Source: Streptomyces sp. CC228A (lineage in GTDB: Bacteria; Actinomycetota; Actinomycetes; Streptomycetales; Streptomycetaceae). Taken from it: DNA of 64,000 nt. This document shows, in pieces, positions 33,421 to 40,047 of this stretch; position 1 is the stretch's first letter, and the number at the start of each line of letters is the position of its first letter. A program made the translations under genes and the position numbers. The stretch spans positions 372,001 through 436,000 of the forward strand of contig NZ_JAJPUI010000006.1 of the NCBI RefSeq assembly GCF_021390935.1. Direction: 5' to 3'. The notes below the pieces were generated by a model. The model was not told the origin of the DNA. It saw only the letters and a program-made list of their open reading frames with translations, and ran no database searches.

Positions 33421-33429
33421 TGTGGACAA
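33421..33429 (-). promoter_or_regulatory. DnaA box upstream of / within parA 5' region
   Basis: A perfect TTGTCCACA on the minus strand, 55 bp before the chosen parA start (or inside the gene if an upstream start is used). Confidence 0.55.
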
Positions 33430-33515
33430 CTCCGTAGCCCTCATGAGCGACCTGCGGTGTCGTGGCGTGGCAGCCGCACGGCCGCGGCTGATGATCCCCT
33501 GCAGCAGTGAGCGAC

Positions 33516-33529
33516 GTTTCACGTGAAAC
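33516..33529. promoter_or_regulatory. parS: parS centromere site upstream of parA
   Basis: A perfect GTTTCACGTGAAAC in the parA-rsmG gap. ParB bound here could affect parAB transcription. Confidence 0.95.
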
Positions 33530-33652
33530 ACGATGCACGCGCCGCAGGGTCAGGGCCTCACGACACTCCGAAAAAGGTACGTATGAGGATCAAACCGGAT
33601 CCGCCTTCGGGTGGGCCCTCTGCGGCCCACCCGAACGGTCCGATCGGAGGCC

Positions 33653-34363
33653 TCAGCGGCGACGGCGGGAGGGCCGAGCAGCTTTGGCCCGCTTGGCGGC
33701 GAACCGGACACCCCCGGGGCTCTCTCCCACCTCGACCCGGACCACCGTCGACAGGGGATCCACAACCCCCTCACCGACCTGGAGGACGGACGCCCCGACG
33801 ACTCCCAGCTTGCTGAGCGCCGCACGAGCAGAGCGGATCTCCTCCTCGGCCGTGTCCCCCTTGAGCGCCAGCATCTCACCGTACGGACGCAGCAGGGGTA
33901 CGCCCCAGGTGGCGAGCCGGTCGAGCGGGGCGACGGCCCGCGCCGTCACCACGTGGACGGGAGGCAGCTTCCCGAGCATCTCCTCGGCGCGGCCGCGCAC
34001 CACCGTCACATGGTCCAGGCCGAGCAGCTCGACGACTTCCTGGAGAAAGGTGGTGCGGCGCAGCAGCGGTTCCAACAGGGTGATCTTCAGGTCCGGCCTG
34101 ACCAGCGCCAGGGGGATGCCGGGCAGTCCGGCGCCCGAGCCCACGTCGCAGACGGTGACCCCGTCGGGCACGACCTCGGAGAGAACGGCGCAGTTCAGCA
34201 GGTGCCGCTCCCACAGCCGGGGCACCTCCCGTGGACCGATCAGACCGCGCTTGACTCCCGCGTCCGCGAGCAACTCCGCATACCGAACCGCCTCCGGGAA
34301 GAACTCACCGAAGACCGTGCACGCCTCATCCGGCGCAGGGGGAAGCTCCTCTGCCTCCGTCAC
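33653..34363 (-). CDS. rsmG: 16S rRNA (guanine-N7) methyltransferase RsmG
   Basis: A 236-aa SAM-dependent methyltransferase that modifies G527 (E. coli numbering) of 16S rRNA; its loss gives low-level streptomycin resistance. The SAM motif is VCDVGSGAGLPGIPLALVRP, with RHLLNCAVLSEVV before it and ARAVAPLDRLATWGVPLLRP after it. I chose the GTG at 34363 because GGAAGGACGGG lies before it; an ATG 6 codons upstream lacks a site. The basic tail AKRAKAARPSRRRR is common in Streptomyces. It lies between jag and parA. Confidence 0.95.
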   Translation of the reverse strand: MTEAEELPPAPDEACTVFGEFFPEAVRYAELLADAGVKRGLIGPREVPRLWERHLLNCAVLSEVVPDGVTVCDVGSGAGLPGIPLALVRPDLKITLLEPLLRRTTFLQEVVELLGLDHVTVVRGRAEEMLGKLPPVHVVTARAVAPLDRLATWGVPLLRPYGEMLALKGDTAEEEIRSARAALSKLGVVGASVLQVGEGVVDPLSTVVRVEVGESPGGVRFAAKRAKAARPSRRRR

Positions 34364-34426
34364 GGGAACCCGTCCTTCCATACCGCACTACCGCAACTGG
34401 GTGGCTGACTATCAGGCTGACAAGGA

Positions 34427-34457
34427 TCGGCCCCGCCTGCGCAACAGACGGGGCCGA
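34427..34457 (-). terminator. Hairpin between jag and rsmG
   Basis: TCGGCCCCG at 34427-34435 pairs with CGGGGCCGA at 34449-34457 around a 13-nt loop, 15 bp past the jag stop. It is a likely terminator for the rpmH-to-jag transcript. Confidence 0.6.
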
Positions 34458-34471
34458 CGCTACGTGGAGGA

Positions 34472-34981
34472 TCAGGCGGGGAGCACGACGACGAAGCGCT
34501 GCGGCTCCTCGCCCTCGGACTCGCTGCGCAGGCCCGCGGCGGCAACCGCGTCATGCACCACCTTGCGCTCGAACGGGGTCATCGGCTTGAGCTGCACCGG
34601 CTCACCAGTGTTCTTGGCCTCGTCGGCGGCCTTGGCACCCAGCTCCGTCAGCTCGGCGCGCTTGCGGGCGCGGAAGCCACCGATGTCCAGCATGAGCCGG
34701 CTGCGATCCCCGGTCTCCCGGTGCACGGCGAGACGCGTGAGCTCCTGCAGCGCCTCCAGCACCTCACCGTCGCGGCCCACGAGCTTCTGCAGATCCCCGC
34801 TGCTCGCGTCGCTGATGATCGAGACCGCGGCCCGGTCGCCCTCGACGTCCATGTCGATATCGCCGTCGAGGTCGGCGATGTCGAGCAGACCCTCAAGGTA
34901 GTCAGCCGCGATCTCCCCTTCCTGCTCCAGGCGGGTCAGGGTGTCGCCACCCTGGGCGGCGGACGTGGTGCCTTCCGTCAC
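34472..34981 (-). CDS. jag: Jag/KhpB RNA-binding protein (KH and R3H domains)
   Basis: A 169-aa protein. An acidic N-terminus is followed by a KH domain (about 45-105, SDLQKLVGRDGEVLEALQELT-like core) and an R3H domain near the C-terminus (PMTPFERKVVHDAVAAAGLR). It binds RNA and usually accompanies YidC. The GTG at 34981 (VTEGTTSAAQ) has AAAGGAGTCC upstream; the longer open frame through yidC is a shadow. It is 14 bp downstream of yidC. Confidence 0.93.
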   Translation of the reverse strand: MTEGTTSAAQGGDTLTRLEQEGEIAADYLEGLLDIADLDGDIDMDVEGDRAAVSIISDASSGDLQKLVGRDGEVLEALQELTRLAVHRETGDRSRLMLDIGGFRARKRAELTELGAKAADEAKNTGEPVQLKPMTPFERKVVHDAVAAAGLRSESEGEEPQRFVVVLPA

Positions 34982-34994
34982 GGATGGACTCCTT

Positions 34995-36233
34995 TTACTT
35001 CTTGGACGACGGGTGCTTGGGCCGCTGCTGGCCCTTGCGCTGTCCGGACTTGGCTCGGGGAGCGGAGCCGGAGGACGCCTTGGTCCGCTCCTCCTGGGAC
35101 TCCTCGCCCTTCGGCTGCTCGGTCTTCTCCAGCGAGGTCTTGGCCGGGGCCTGGGAGGAACCGGTGGCCTGGCGCTTGGCCTTGGTCTGGCGCTTGGGCT
35201 GCTGGCGCCGGGCCGCGGCGGCCTCCGCCTCGGCGACCGCGGGGTCGACCTTGGTGACGGTGCCGTCGGCCTGCGCGGTGTAGCCGGCCTTGGCCAGGCC
35301 GCTGATGAAGCGCCGCTCGTTCTCGTTGCGGTCCGGGCCCTTGGCGACGATCGCCTGGACCACGTTGCGCCGGCGCCGGCCGCGCACCTCGCCATGGTGG
35401 TCGACGCTCTTCAGCAGCCGCTGGAGGTAGCTGTCCTGGGCCTTGCTGCCGGGAGTCGGGTTCTGGTTGATCACGTACATCTGCTGGCCCATGGTCCACA
35501 CGTTGGTGGTCAGCCAGTAGACGAGGACACCGACCGGGAAGTTGACGCCCATGACGGCGAAGATCACCGGGAAGATGTACATGAGCATCTTCTGCTGCTG
35601 CATGTACGGCGTCTTCACCGTGAGGTCCACGTTCTTCTGCATCAGCTGGCGCTGGGTGAAGAACTGCGATGCCGACATCATCACGATCATGATCGCGGTG
35701 ACGATGCGGACGTCGGTGATGTCGGCGTTCAGCGCCGCGACCTCGGCGGCGGAGTCCGTGAAGGTGGCCGCGATCGGGGCGCCGAAGATGTGCGCTTCGC
35801 GGGCGCTGTCGACGAGCTGCTGGTTGAGGCTGCCGATGGTGTCACCGGAAGCGATCTTGCTCAGCACGTGGTACAGCGCGAAGAAGAACGGCGACTGCAG
35901 GAGGATGGGGAGGCACGAGGAGAGCGGGTTGGTGCCCGTCTCCTTGTACAGCTTCATCATCTCTTCCGACTGGCGCTGCCGGTCGTTCTTGTAGCGCTCC
36001 TGGATCGCCTTCATCTTCGGCTGGAGCGCCTGCATGTTCCGCATCGACTTGATCTGCTTCACGAAGAGCGGGATCAGGGCGATGCGGATGACGATCACCA
36101 GGGACACGATGGACAGACCCCAGGCCCAGCCCGTGTCAGGCCCGAAGATCGCCCCGTACAGCTTGTGGAACTGCACGATGATCCACGAGACGGGTCCCGT
36201 GATGAAGCTGAACAGATTTCCAATCGTGTCCAC
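34995..36233 (-). CDS. yidC: Membrane protein insertase YidC
   Basis: A 412-aa Oxa1/YidC insertase. It has five or so helices: GPVSWIIVQFHKLYGAIF, WGLSIVSLVIVIRIALIPLF (with the conserved substrate-groove arginine), PFFFALYHVLSKIASGD, IVTAIMIVMMSASQFFT and YIFPVIFAVMGVNFPVGVLV. The coiled-coil loop KQIKSMRNMQALQPKMKAIQ is typical. A basic cytoplasmic tail of about 120 residues rich in Lys/Gln may contact ribosomes. It lies between yidD and jag, 3 bp from yidD. Confidence 0.97.
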   Translation of the reverse strand: MDTIGNLFSFITGPVSWIIVQFHKLYGAIFGPDTGWAWGLSIVSLVIVIRIALIPLFVKQIKSMRNMQALQPKMKAIQERYKNDRQRQSEEMMKLYKETGTNPLSSCLPILLQSPFFFALYHVLSKIASGDTIGSLNQQLVDSAREAHIFGAPIAATFTDSAAEVAALNADITDVRIVTAIMIVMMSASQFFTQRQLMQKNVDLTVKTPYMQQQKMLMYIFPVIFAVMGVNFPVGVLVYWLTTNVWTMGQQMYVINQNPTPGSKAQDSYLQRLLKSVDHHGEVRGRRRRNVVQAIVAKGPDRNENERRFISGLAKAGYTAQADGTVTKVDPAVAEAEAAAARRQQPKRQTKAKRQATGSSQAPAKTSLEKTEQPKGEESQEERTKASSGSAPRAKSGQRKGQQRPKHPSSKK

Positions 36234-36236
36234 TAA

Positions 36237-36572
36237 TCAGGCTCCTTGAGCATTGGGCGAGGTCTCTGCGGCCGGTCTGGTCTCGGCGGAGTGCCCGCCC
36301 TCGTCTCCGCCGGCGCCGCGCAGCCGTGCGCGCAGCAGTTCGTGCCAGCGGGGACGCTTGCGCGGCGGCACGTGGTCCACCCCGCCGGGCGACCACGGGT
36401 TGCAGCGCAGGATCCGCCAGGCGGTCAGGGCCGTGCCCTTGATGGCGCCGTGCCGGTCGATGGCCGTATATCCGTAGTGGGAACACGAGGGGTAGTACCT
36501 GCAGACGGGGCCCAGCAGTGGGCTGATCGTCCACTGATAGATCTTGATCAGGGCCAGCAGCGGGTACTTCAT
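36237..36572 (-). CDS. yidD: Membrane protein insertion efficiency factor YidD
   Basis: A 111-aa protein with the family core LIKIYQWTISPLLGPVCRYY, then PSCSHYGYTAIDRHGAIKG and RILRCNPWSPGGVDHVP. It assists YidC. The C-terminal 35 residues are a variable Ala/Glu-rich tail. Its ATG overlaps the rnpA stop (ATGA). Confidence 0.96.
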   Translation of the reverse strand: MKYPLLALIKIYQWTISPLLGPVCRYYPSCSHYGYTAIDRHGAIKGTALTAWRILRCNPWSPGGVDHVPPRKRPRWHELLRARLRGAGGDEGGHSAETRPAAETSPNAQGA

Positions 36573-36940
36573 CGCGCGCCCCCTCCCAGGAGCCGCTGCA
36601 GGGCGGCGTCCAGGTCTCGGGCCAGCTGTGCATGGTCGGCGTCGCCCGCGTCGGGCAGCGCTCGTACTACCACCAGGCTACCGGGGGGCAGCACCGCCAG
36701 CCGCTCACGCATGAGGTGACGCAGACGACGCTTCACCCGGTTACGGACGACAGCACCACCCACGGCCTTGCTGACGACGAAACCCGCACGCGTCGGGGGA
36801 GCGCTCTCCCCTGGCGCGTGCGGGTCCGTTGCACCGCTGCGTAGATGGACCACGAGGGTCGGACGGCCGGCCCTGCGGCCCCGCCGTACCGCGGTCGCGA
36901 AGTCCTCGCGCCGCCTCAGCCGATTCTCGGTAGGCAGCAC
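36569..36940 (-). CDS. rnpA: Ribonuclease P protein component
   Basis: A 123-aa basic protein that helps RNase P bind pre-tRNA. The signature is AVVRNRVKRRLRHLMRERLA, and the start MLPTENRLRRREDFATAVRR is standard. It lies 18 bp after rpmH and overlaps yidD by 4 bp. Confidence 0.97.
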   Translation of the reverse strand: MLPTENRLRRREDFATAVRRGRRAGRPTLVVHLRSGATDPHAPGESAPPTRAGFVVSKAVGGAVVRNRVKRRLRHLMRERLAVLPPGSLVVVRALPDAGDADHAQLARDLDAALQRLLGGGAR

Positions 36941-36958
36941 GTCATGACCTGACCGCGA

Positions 36959-37096
36959 TCAGGCGGACAGGCGGGCGCGACCCTTGCTGCGGCGGGACGC
37001 GAGGATCGCGCGGCCGGCACGGGTACGCATGCGGAGGCGGAAGCCGTGGGTCTTGGCGCGACGGCGGTTGTTCGGCTGGAAGGTGCGCTTGCTCAC
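36959..37096 (-). CDS. rpmH: 50S ribosomal protein L34
   Basis: A 45-aa L34: starts MSKRTFQPNNRRRAKTHGFR and ends SKGRARLSA. It begins with GTG and has GGAG 8-12 bp upstream. It is first in the minus-strand block rpmH-rnpA-yidD-yidC-jag and is divergent from the dnaA start, the normal arrangement at oriC. Confidence 0.97.
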   Translation of the reverse strand: MSKRTFQPNNRRRAKTHGFRLRMRTRAGRAILASRRSKGRARLSA

Positions 37097-37486
37097 TCGG
37101 GGGCTCCAGAAATGACTCGTCTTGCGGGGCATCGCCTGGCTGTCACCGTGCGCCCACGAGTAGCTCGCAATACGCCCGAGTGCACCGCTATACGATCACC
37201 GGTAGTGACCTTTGCCCATCGGAGGCAGGCGGCAGCAGCCATCGACAACTCGACCTGGTTACGGTACGCGGGGCCGCGTCATCCGGTCAAACCAGCACCC
37301 CATCGCGGGTACGGCGCCCTGCCGGGCGGGTCCTGGCGCACGCCGCTGTACACAGGCTGTGGACAACAACTTGAACCACGTGAGGCGCCGCGACTACCGT
37401 GGCTGAACTCGGATTCTTTTCCTGCCTGTCCTTCCATCCCGTCCCAAGAAGCACACATTCGTGGGACCCGTGAGAGAGCGTGCCCC
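37097..37486. promoter_or_regulatory. rpmH/dnaA divergent control region with DnaA box
   Basis: This 390-bp region is AT-richer than its surroundings. It contains a perfect TTGTCCACA on the minus strand at 37358-37366, 121 bp before the dnaA GTG, the place where DnaA autoregulates its own gene in Streptomyces. Promoters for rpmH (leftwards) and dnaA (rightwards) must lie here, but I cannot place their boxes securely. The main oriC DnaA-box array lies on the other side of dnaA in this genus and is absent from the window. Confidence 0.75.
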
Positions 37487-37678
37487 GTGGCTGACGTACC
37501 TGCTGATCTTGCCGCAGTGTGGCCACGCGTCCTCGACCAACTCCTCGGAGACGGGCAGCAGGGCATCGAGCCCAAGGACCGGCAGTGGATCGAACGCTGC
37601 CAGCCGCCCCGGCTGACTGCCGGGGCGGCGCGGGCCGTGCGCGTGGGCAGGGTCAGCCTCTGCCGACCTCCTTGCTGA
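37487..37678 (+). pseudogene. dnaA: dnaA, 5' fragment only (first ~40 codons), joined to unrelated DNA
   Basis: The GTG start and residues VADVPADLAAVWPRVLDQLL through KDRQWIERCQP match the domain I N-terminus of Streptomyces DnaA. After CQP (37606) the homology stops. The frame continues with PRLTAGAARAVRVGRV and ends at a TGA at 37676-37678; these codons are the reverse of a terminator and of the end of the neighbouring DUF2795 gene. Domains II, III (AAA+) and IV are missing, about 93% of the protein. A functional initiator must exist elsewhere, or the join is an assembly artefact. DnaA cannot work from this piece. Confidence 0.9.
37603..37629 (-). terminator. Terminator hairpin at the dnaA breakpoint
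   Basis: GCCGCCCCGGC and GCCGGGGCGGC form a perfect 11-bp stem around TGACT. It follows the DUF2795 gene by 23 bp on the minus strand and so probably belongs to it. Its left arm begins exactly where dnaA homology ends. Confidence 0.8.
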
Positions 37679-37841
37679 CGGCCGCGGGTGAGTCGTACTC
37701 CTTGTCCGGTATGGACTTCAGGGCCTCCATGATCTTCTTGCCGGCGCCGTGCTCCTCCGCCTGCCGGACGATCTCCTGCTTGGAGGCGGGGTAGTGGACG
37801 CCGCCCAGGTTCTTCTGCATTTCGATGGGGTTCACGGTCAT
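37653..37841 (-). CDS. DUF2795 small protein
   Basis: A 62-aa protein, MTVNPIEMQKNLGGVHYPAS...KQEIVRQAEEHGAGKKIMEAL, which fits DUF2795: about 60-70 residues, helical, with the conserved YPASKQEIVRQAE pattern. Its function is unknown; related small proteins are common and multicopy in actinomycetes. It is closed by the hairpin at 37603-37629. It lies immediately right of the break in dnaA, so it is not at its usual place relative to oriC genes. Confidence 0.8.
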   Translation of the reverse strand: MTVNPIEMQKNLGGVHYPASKQEIVRQAEEHGAGKKIMEALKSIPDKEYDSPAAVSKEVGRG

Positions 37842-38090
37842 GGCGGCCGAGTACCACGGGGGTCCGCTGTCACACCGGATCGCGTCCCGTGGGGCGAACC
37901 CATCACGGTTGCATCACAATGTCGTGTGAAGGTCGGGCAGTCCGGGCACAACCCTGTGCGGGACGGCATCCTTCGATGCCCGATCCGGCCGCTCTCACGC
38001 GCCGCCCGGCCCTCGCTCACGTCACACCCACAAGGACGGGCAGCGCCGTCCCCTCCCCATCTCATGGCGTCGGAAAGGCAGGTACGCCCC

Positions 38091-38297
38091 ATGCTGTTGG
38101 CGCATCCCGCTGTGCTCAGCGAGCTCGTGGCCCGGTACGAATCCCTCTGTGCCGCGGCTCAGGAACGGGTCGTCGCCCCGGACCTGAAGCGGCGCCTGGA
38201 AGACGTGACGTACACGCTGTGCGTGACCACGGGCACGCGTCACCTGGAGCAGGCCCTGGCCGCCGCCCGGGCGCGCCTGGCCGCCACCGCGGGCTGA
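38091..38297 (+). CDS. DUF5133 small protein
   Basis: A 68-aa protein starting MLLAHPAVLSELVARYESLC with the family's middle motif DVTYTLCVTTGTRHLEQALA. Members are small helical proteins of unknown role, common in Streptomyces and often in several copies. I chose the ATG at 38091 because GGAAAGGCAGG precedes it and homologues start with MLLAHPAVL. A strong terminator follows. Confidence 0.75.
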   Translation: MLLAHPAVLSELVARYESLCAAAQERVVAPDLKRRLEDVTYTLCVTTGTRHLEQALAAARARLAATAG

Positions 38298-38304
38298 GGA
38301 AGTC

Positions 38305-38338
38305 GGCGGCCCCGGACCAGGGGTAGACCGGGGCCGCC
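38305..38338 (+). terminator. Terminator of the DUF5133 gene
   Basis: GGCGGCCCCGG at 38305-38315 pairs with CCGGGGCCGCC at 38328-38338 around a 12-nt loop, 8 bp after the stop codon. Confidence 0.85.
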
Positions 38339-38608
38339 ACCCGGGATCCGCAGGGGAGGGCGGAGGACCCGGCAGCGAACACGCAGGGCGGCGCGAGGAG
38401 GGAGCGCCGCCCTACTGTGTTCGATCATCGGGCGCCCCGCTGCACCTGCCGGTGCCGCGAGGGCCGTGCGAGCAGTAAATATATATACCGTTGAGTAAGC
38501 AAGGGCATGAAAAATTTCATGCTGCGAGACGGCCGAAAAAGTTCGGTGCCATCCGGCCGTGCCGGACCCACCGAAGCCTCCTGCCGGCGCCTCCGCGCGC
38601 TCCGCGCC
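38339..38608. other. Intergenic region with AT-rich island and palindrome
   Basis: The gap between DUF5133 and the RpiR-like gene has no convincing gene. Around 38475-38525 it turns sharply AT-rich (TAAATATATATACC), followed by a palindrome with 8-bp arms GCATGAAA / TTTCATGC around AA (38505-38522). The TGAAA...TTTCA form resembles sites of RpiR/MurR regulators. The ATG inside it could open a plus-strand frame (MKNFMLRDGRKSS) that runs antisense into the regulator gene, but coding evidence is weak. Confidence 0.5.
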
Positions 38609-39538
38609 TCAGTCGTCCAGGAAGAACTCGTGCTGCATGGCGACCTGCTCGTACCTCTCCAACCGCGCCTGCGTACGCTCCGGTTCGGCGTCGGCCATCG
38701 CCTGGAGCACGGCCGCGCAGAGCACCCCGGGCGCGGCATAGGAGTCAAAGACCAGGCGTGAACCGGTCGGTGCGGTGAGCGCCACGTCGGCCGCCTCGAC
38801 CAGGGGACCCATGGTCAGGTCAGTGATCAGCGCCACACGCAGACCGGCCCGCCGCGCCGCGCGCAGCGCCGACAGCGTCTCGTTCGCGTGCCGCGGCATC
38901 GCGAAGGCCAGCACCCATCCGCCGCCCGCCTCGCCCGCTTGGAGCAGCGTGTCGTAGGCGACGCTGCCGCCGCGCGTCACCAGCCGCACGTCGGGGTGGA
39001 TGCGGCGGGCCGCATACGCGAAGTACTCCGCGAGCGACACCGAGATCCGCAAACCCAGCACCGTCAAGGGCACTGATCGCGCCAGCTCCCGGCCCACCTC
39101 CAGGACCCGCCCCGGGTCCCCGAGCCCCCGCCGCAGGTTCTCCAGGTTCTCGATCTCCGTGTCGATCGCCGCCTGGAGTTCGTTGCGGCGGACCTCGCGG
39201 GTGTCCTGCGCGCCCGCGACCGCGCTCAGCGCGATGGGCTGCAGAGCCTCCCGCAGCGCCGGGAAGCCGCTGTACCCGAGCGCGCCGGCGAACCGGGTCA
39301 CGGAGGGCTGGCTCACGCCCACGCGCTCCGCGAGGTCCGTGATCGACAGGAACGCCGCCTCCGTCAGGTGGTCGACGAGGTACTGCGCGATGCGCCGCTG
39401 CCCGGGGGACAGCCGGTGGCCGCCGAACAGGGCCCGCACCCGCTCGGCCGGTGTCGGCTCGGCCTCCGGGACCTGACGGCCCGGGGTGATCGCCGCCGCC
39501 TGTGCGCGTGCCTGCTGGCCCGATGGCACTGATGGCAC
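38609..39538 (-). CDS. MurR/RpiR-family transcriptional regulator
   Basis: A 309-aa regulator. The N-terminal HTH_6 domain contains SPGQRRIAQYLVDHLTEAAF and AERVGVSQPSVTRFAGALGY. The C-terminal SIS domain, which binds phosphosugars, carries LGLRISVSLAEYFAYAARRI and GWVLAFAMPRHANETLSALR. It probably controls amino sugar or other sugar-phosphate metabolism. I chose the GTG at 39538 because AAGGAGG lies 7 bp upstream. No sugar catabolic genes are adjacent, but a palindrome of matching type lies 90 bp beyond its 3' end. Confidence 0.9.
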   Translation of the reverse strand: MPSVPSGQQARAQAAAITPGRQVPEAEPTPAERVRALFGGHRLSPGQRRIAQYLVDHLTEAAFLSITDLAERVGVSQPSVTRFAGALGYSGFPALREALQPIALSAVAGAQDTREVRRNELQAAIDTEIENLENLRRGLGDPGRVLEVGRELARSVPLTVLGLRISVSLAEYFAYAARRIHPDVRLVTRGGSVAYDTLLQAGEAGGGWVLAFAMPRHANETLSALRAARRAGLRVALITDLTMGPLVEAADVALTAPTGSRLVFDSYAAPGVLCAAVLQAMADAEPERTQARLERYEQVAMQHEFFLDD

Positions 39539-40047
39539 GATGCGCCTCCTTCTTTTGTCCCAATTCCGCACAAGATAGCTCACCCGGGGCACCTCGCCCC
39601 GGCCCACCGGTTCCCGGGCGCACGGGCCGGCCGGTCGTGTGCGCCGGGCCGCGTGGACGCGGGGGCACGCCCTGGAGCGGGGCCCTCAGCGAGCCCGGGT
39701 GCGGGCCTGCGGCGCGCTGTCCGGTGGTGTGGTCAGGGTTGCCGGGCGCGGGGAGACGGGCCGGTGGCGCCCGAACTGCGGGGTGGCGTGGGCGCGGGGG
39801 CCGCCCTGTCCGCGTGCGGCGGCGGGGTCGGTCGGCCGGGTGCGGGCCTGCGGCGCGTTGTCCGGTGGTCGGGGTTTCCGGGCGCCGGGGAGCGTGCCGG
39901 TCGGTCCGGCGCTGAGGCGCGTGGCGAGGCGTACCGCCCCCGAGTCCGGGCCGCGGCGGGCCCCGGCGCGGTTCTCCGACCGGCGAAAGGCGAGGCGGCG
40001 GGGCTGCCGGGTGGCCCCGCCCGGCGACCTGGGCGCATCCTTGCTGT
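39539..40047. repeat. 509-bp GC-rich intergenic region with a degenerate direct repeat
   Basis: No gene is supported between the RpiR-like regulator and the phosphatase. Two copies of a 70-bp segment beginning CCGGGTGCGGGCCTGCGGCG lie at about 39695-39765 and 39836-39905, 141 bp apart. The first 30 bp are nearly identical and the rest has drifted. The composition is very G-rich on the plus strand. Confidence 0.5.

Noticed and set aside
33445..33531. A longer ParA starting at the GTG inside parS (residues FHVKRR)
   Set aside because: It has no ribosome binding site and the added residues are just the reading of the parS palindrome. I kept it only as an alternative start.
37487..37678. A complete 63-aa gene made of the dnaA start plus downstream codons
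   Set aside because: The last 23 codons are the reverse of a terminator and of the DUF2795 3' end, so this is a chance fusion frame and not a small protein.
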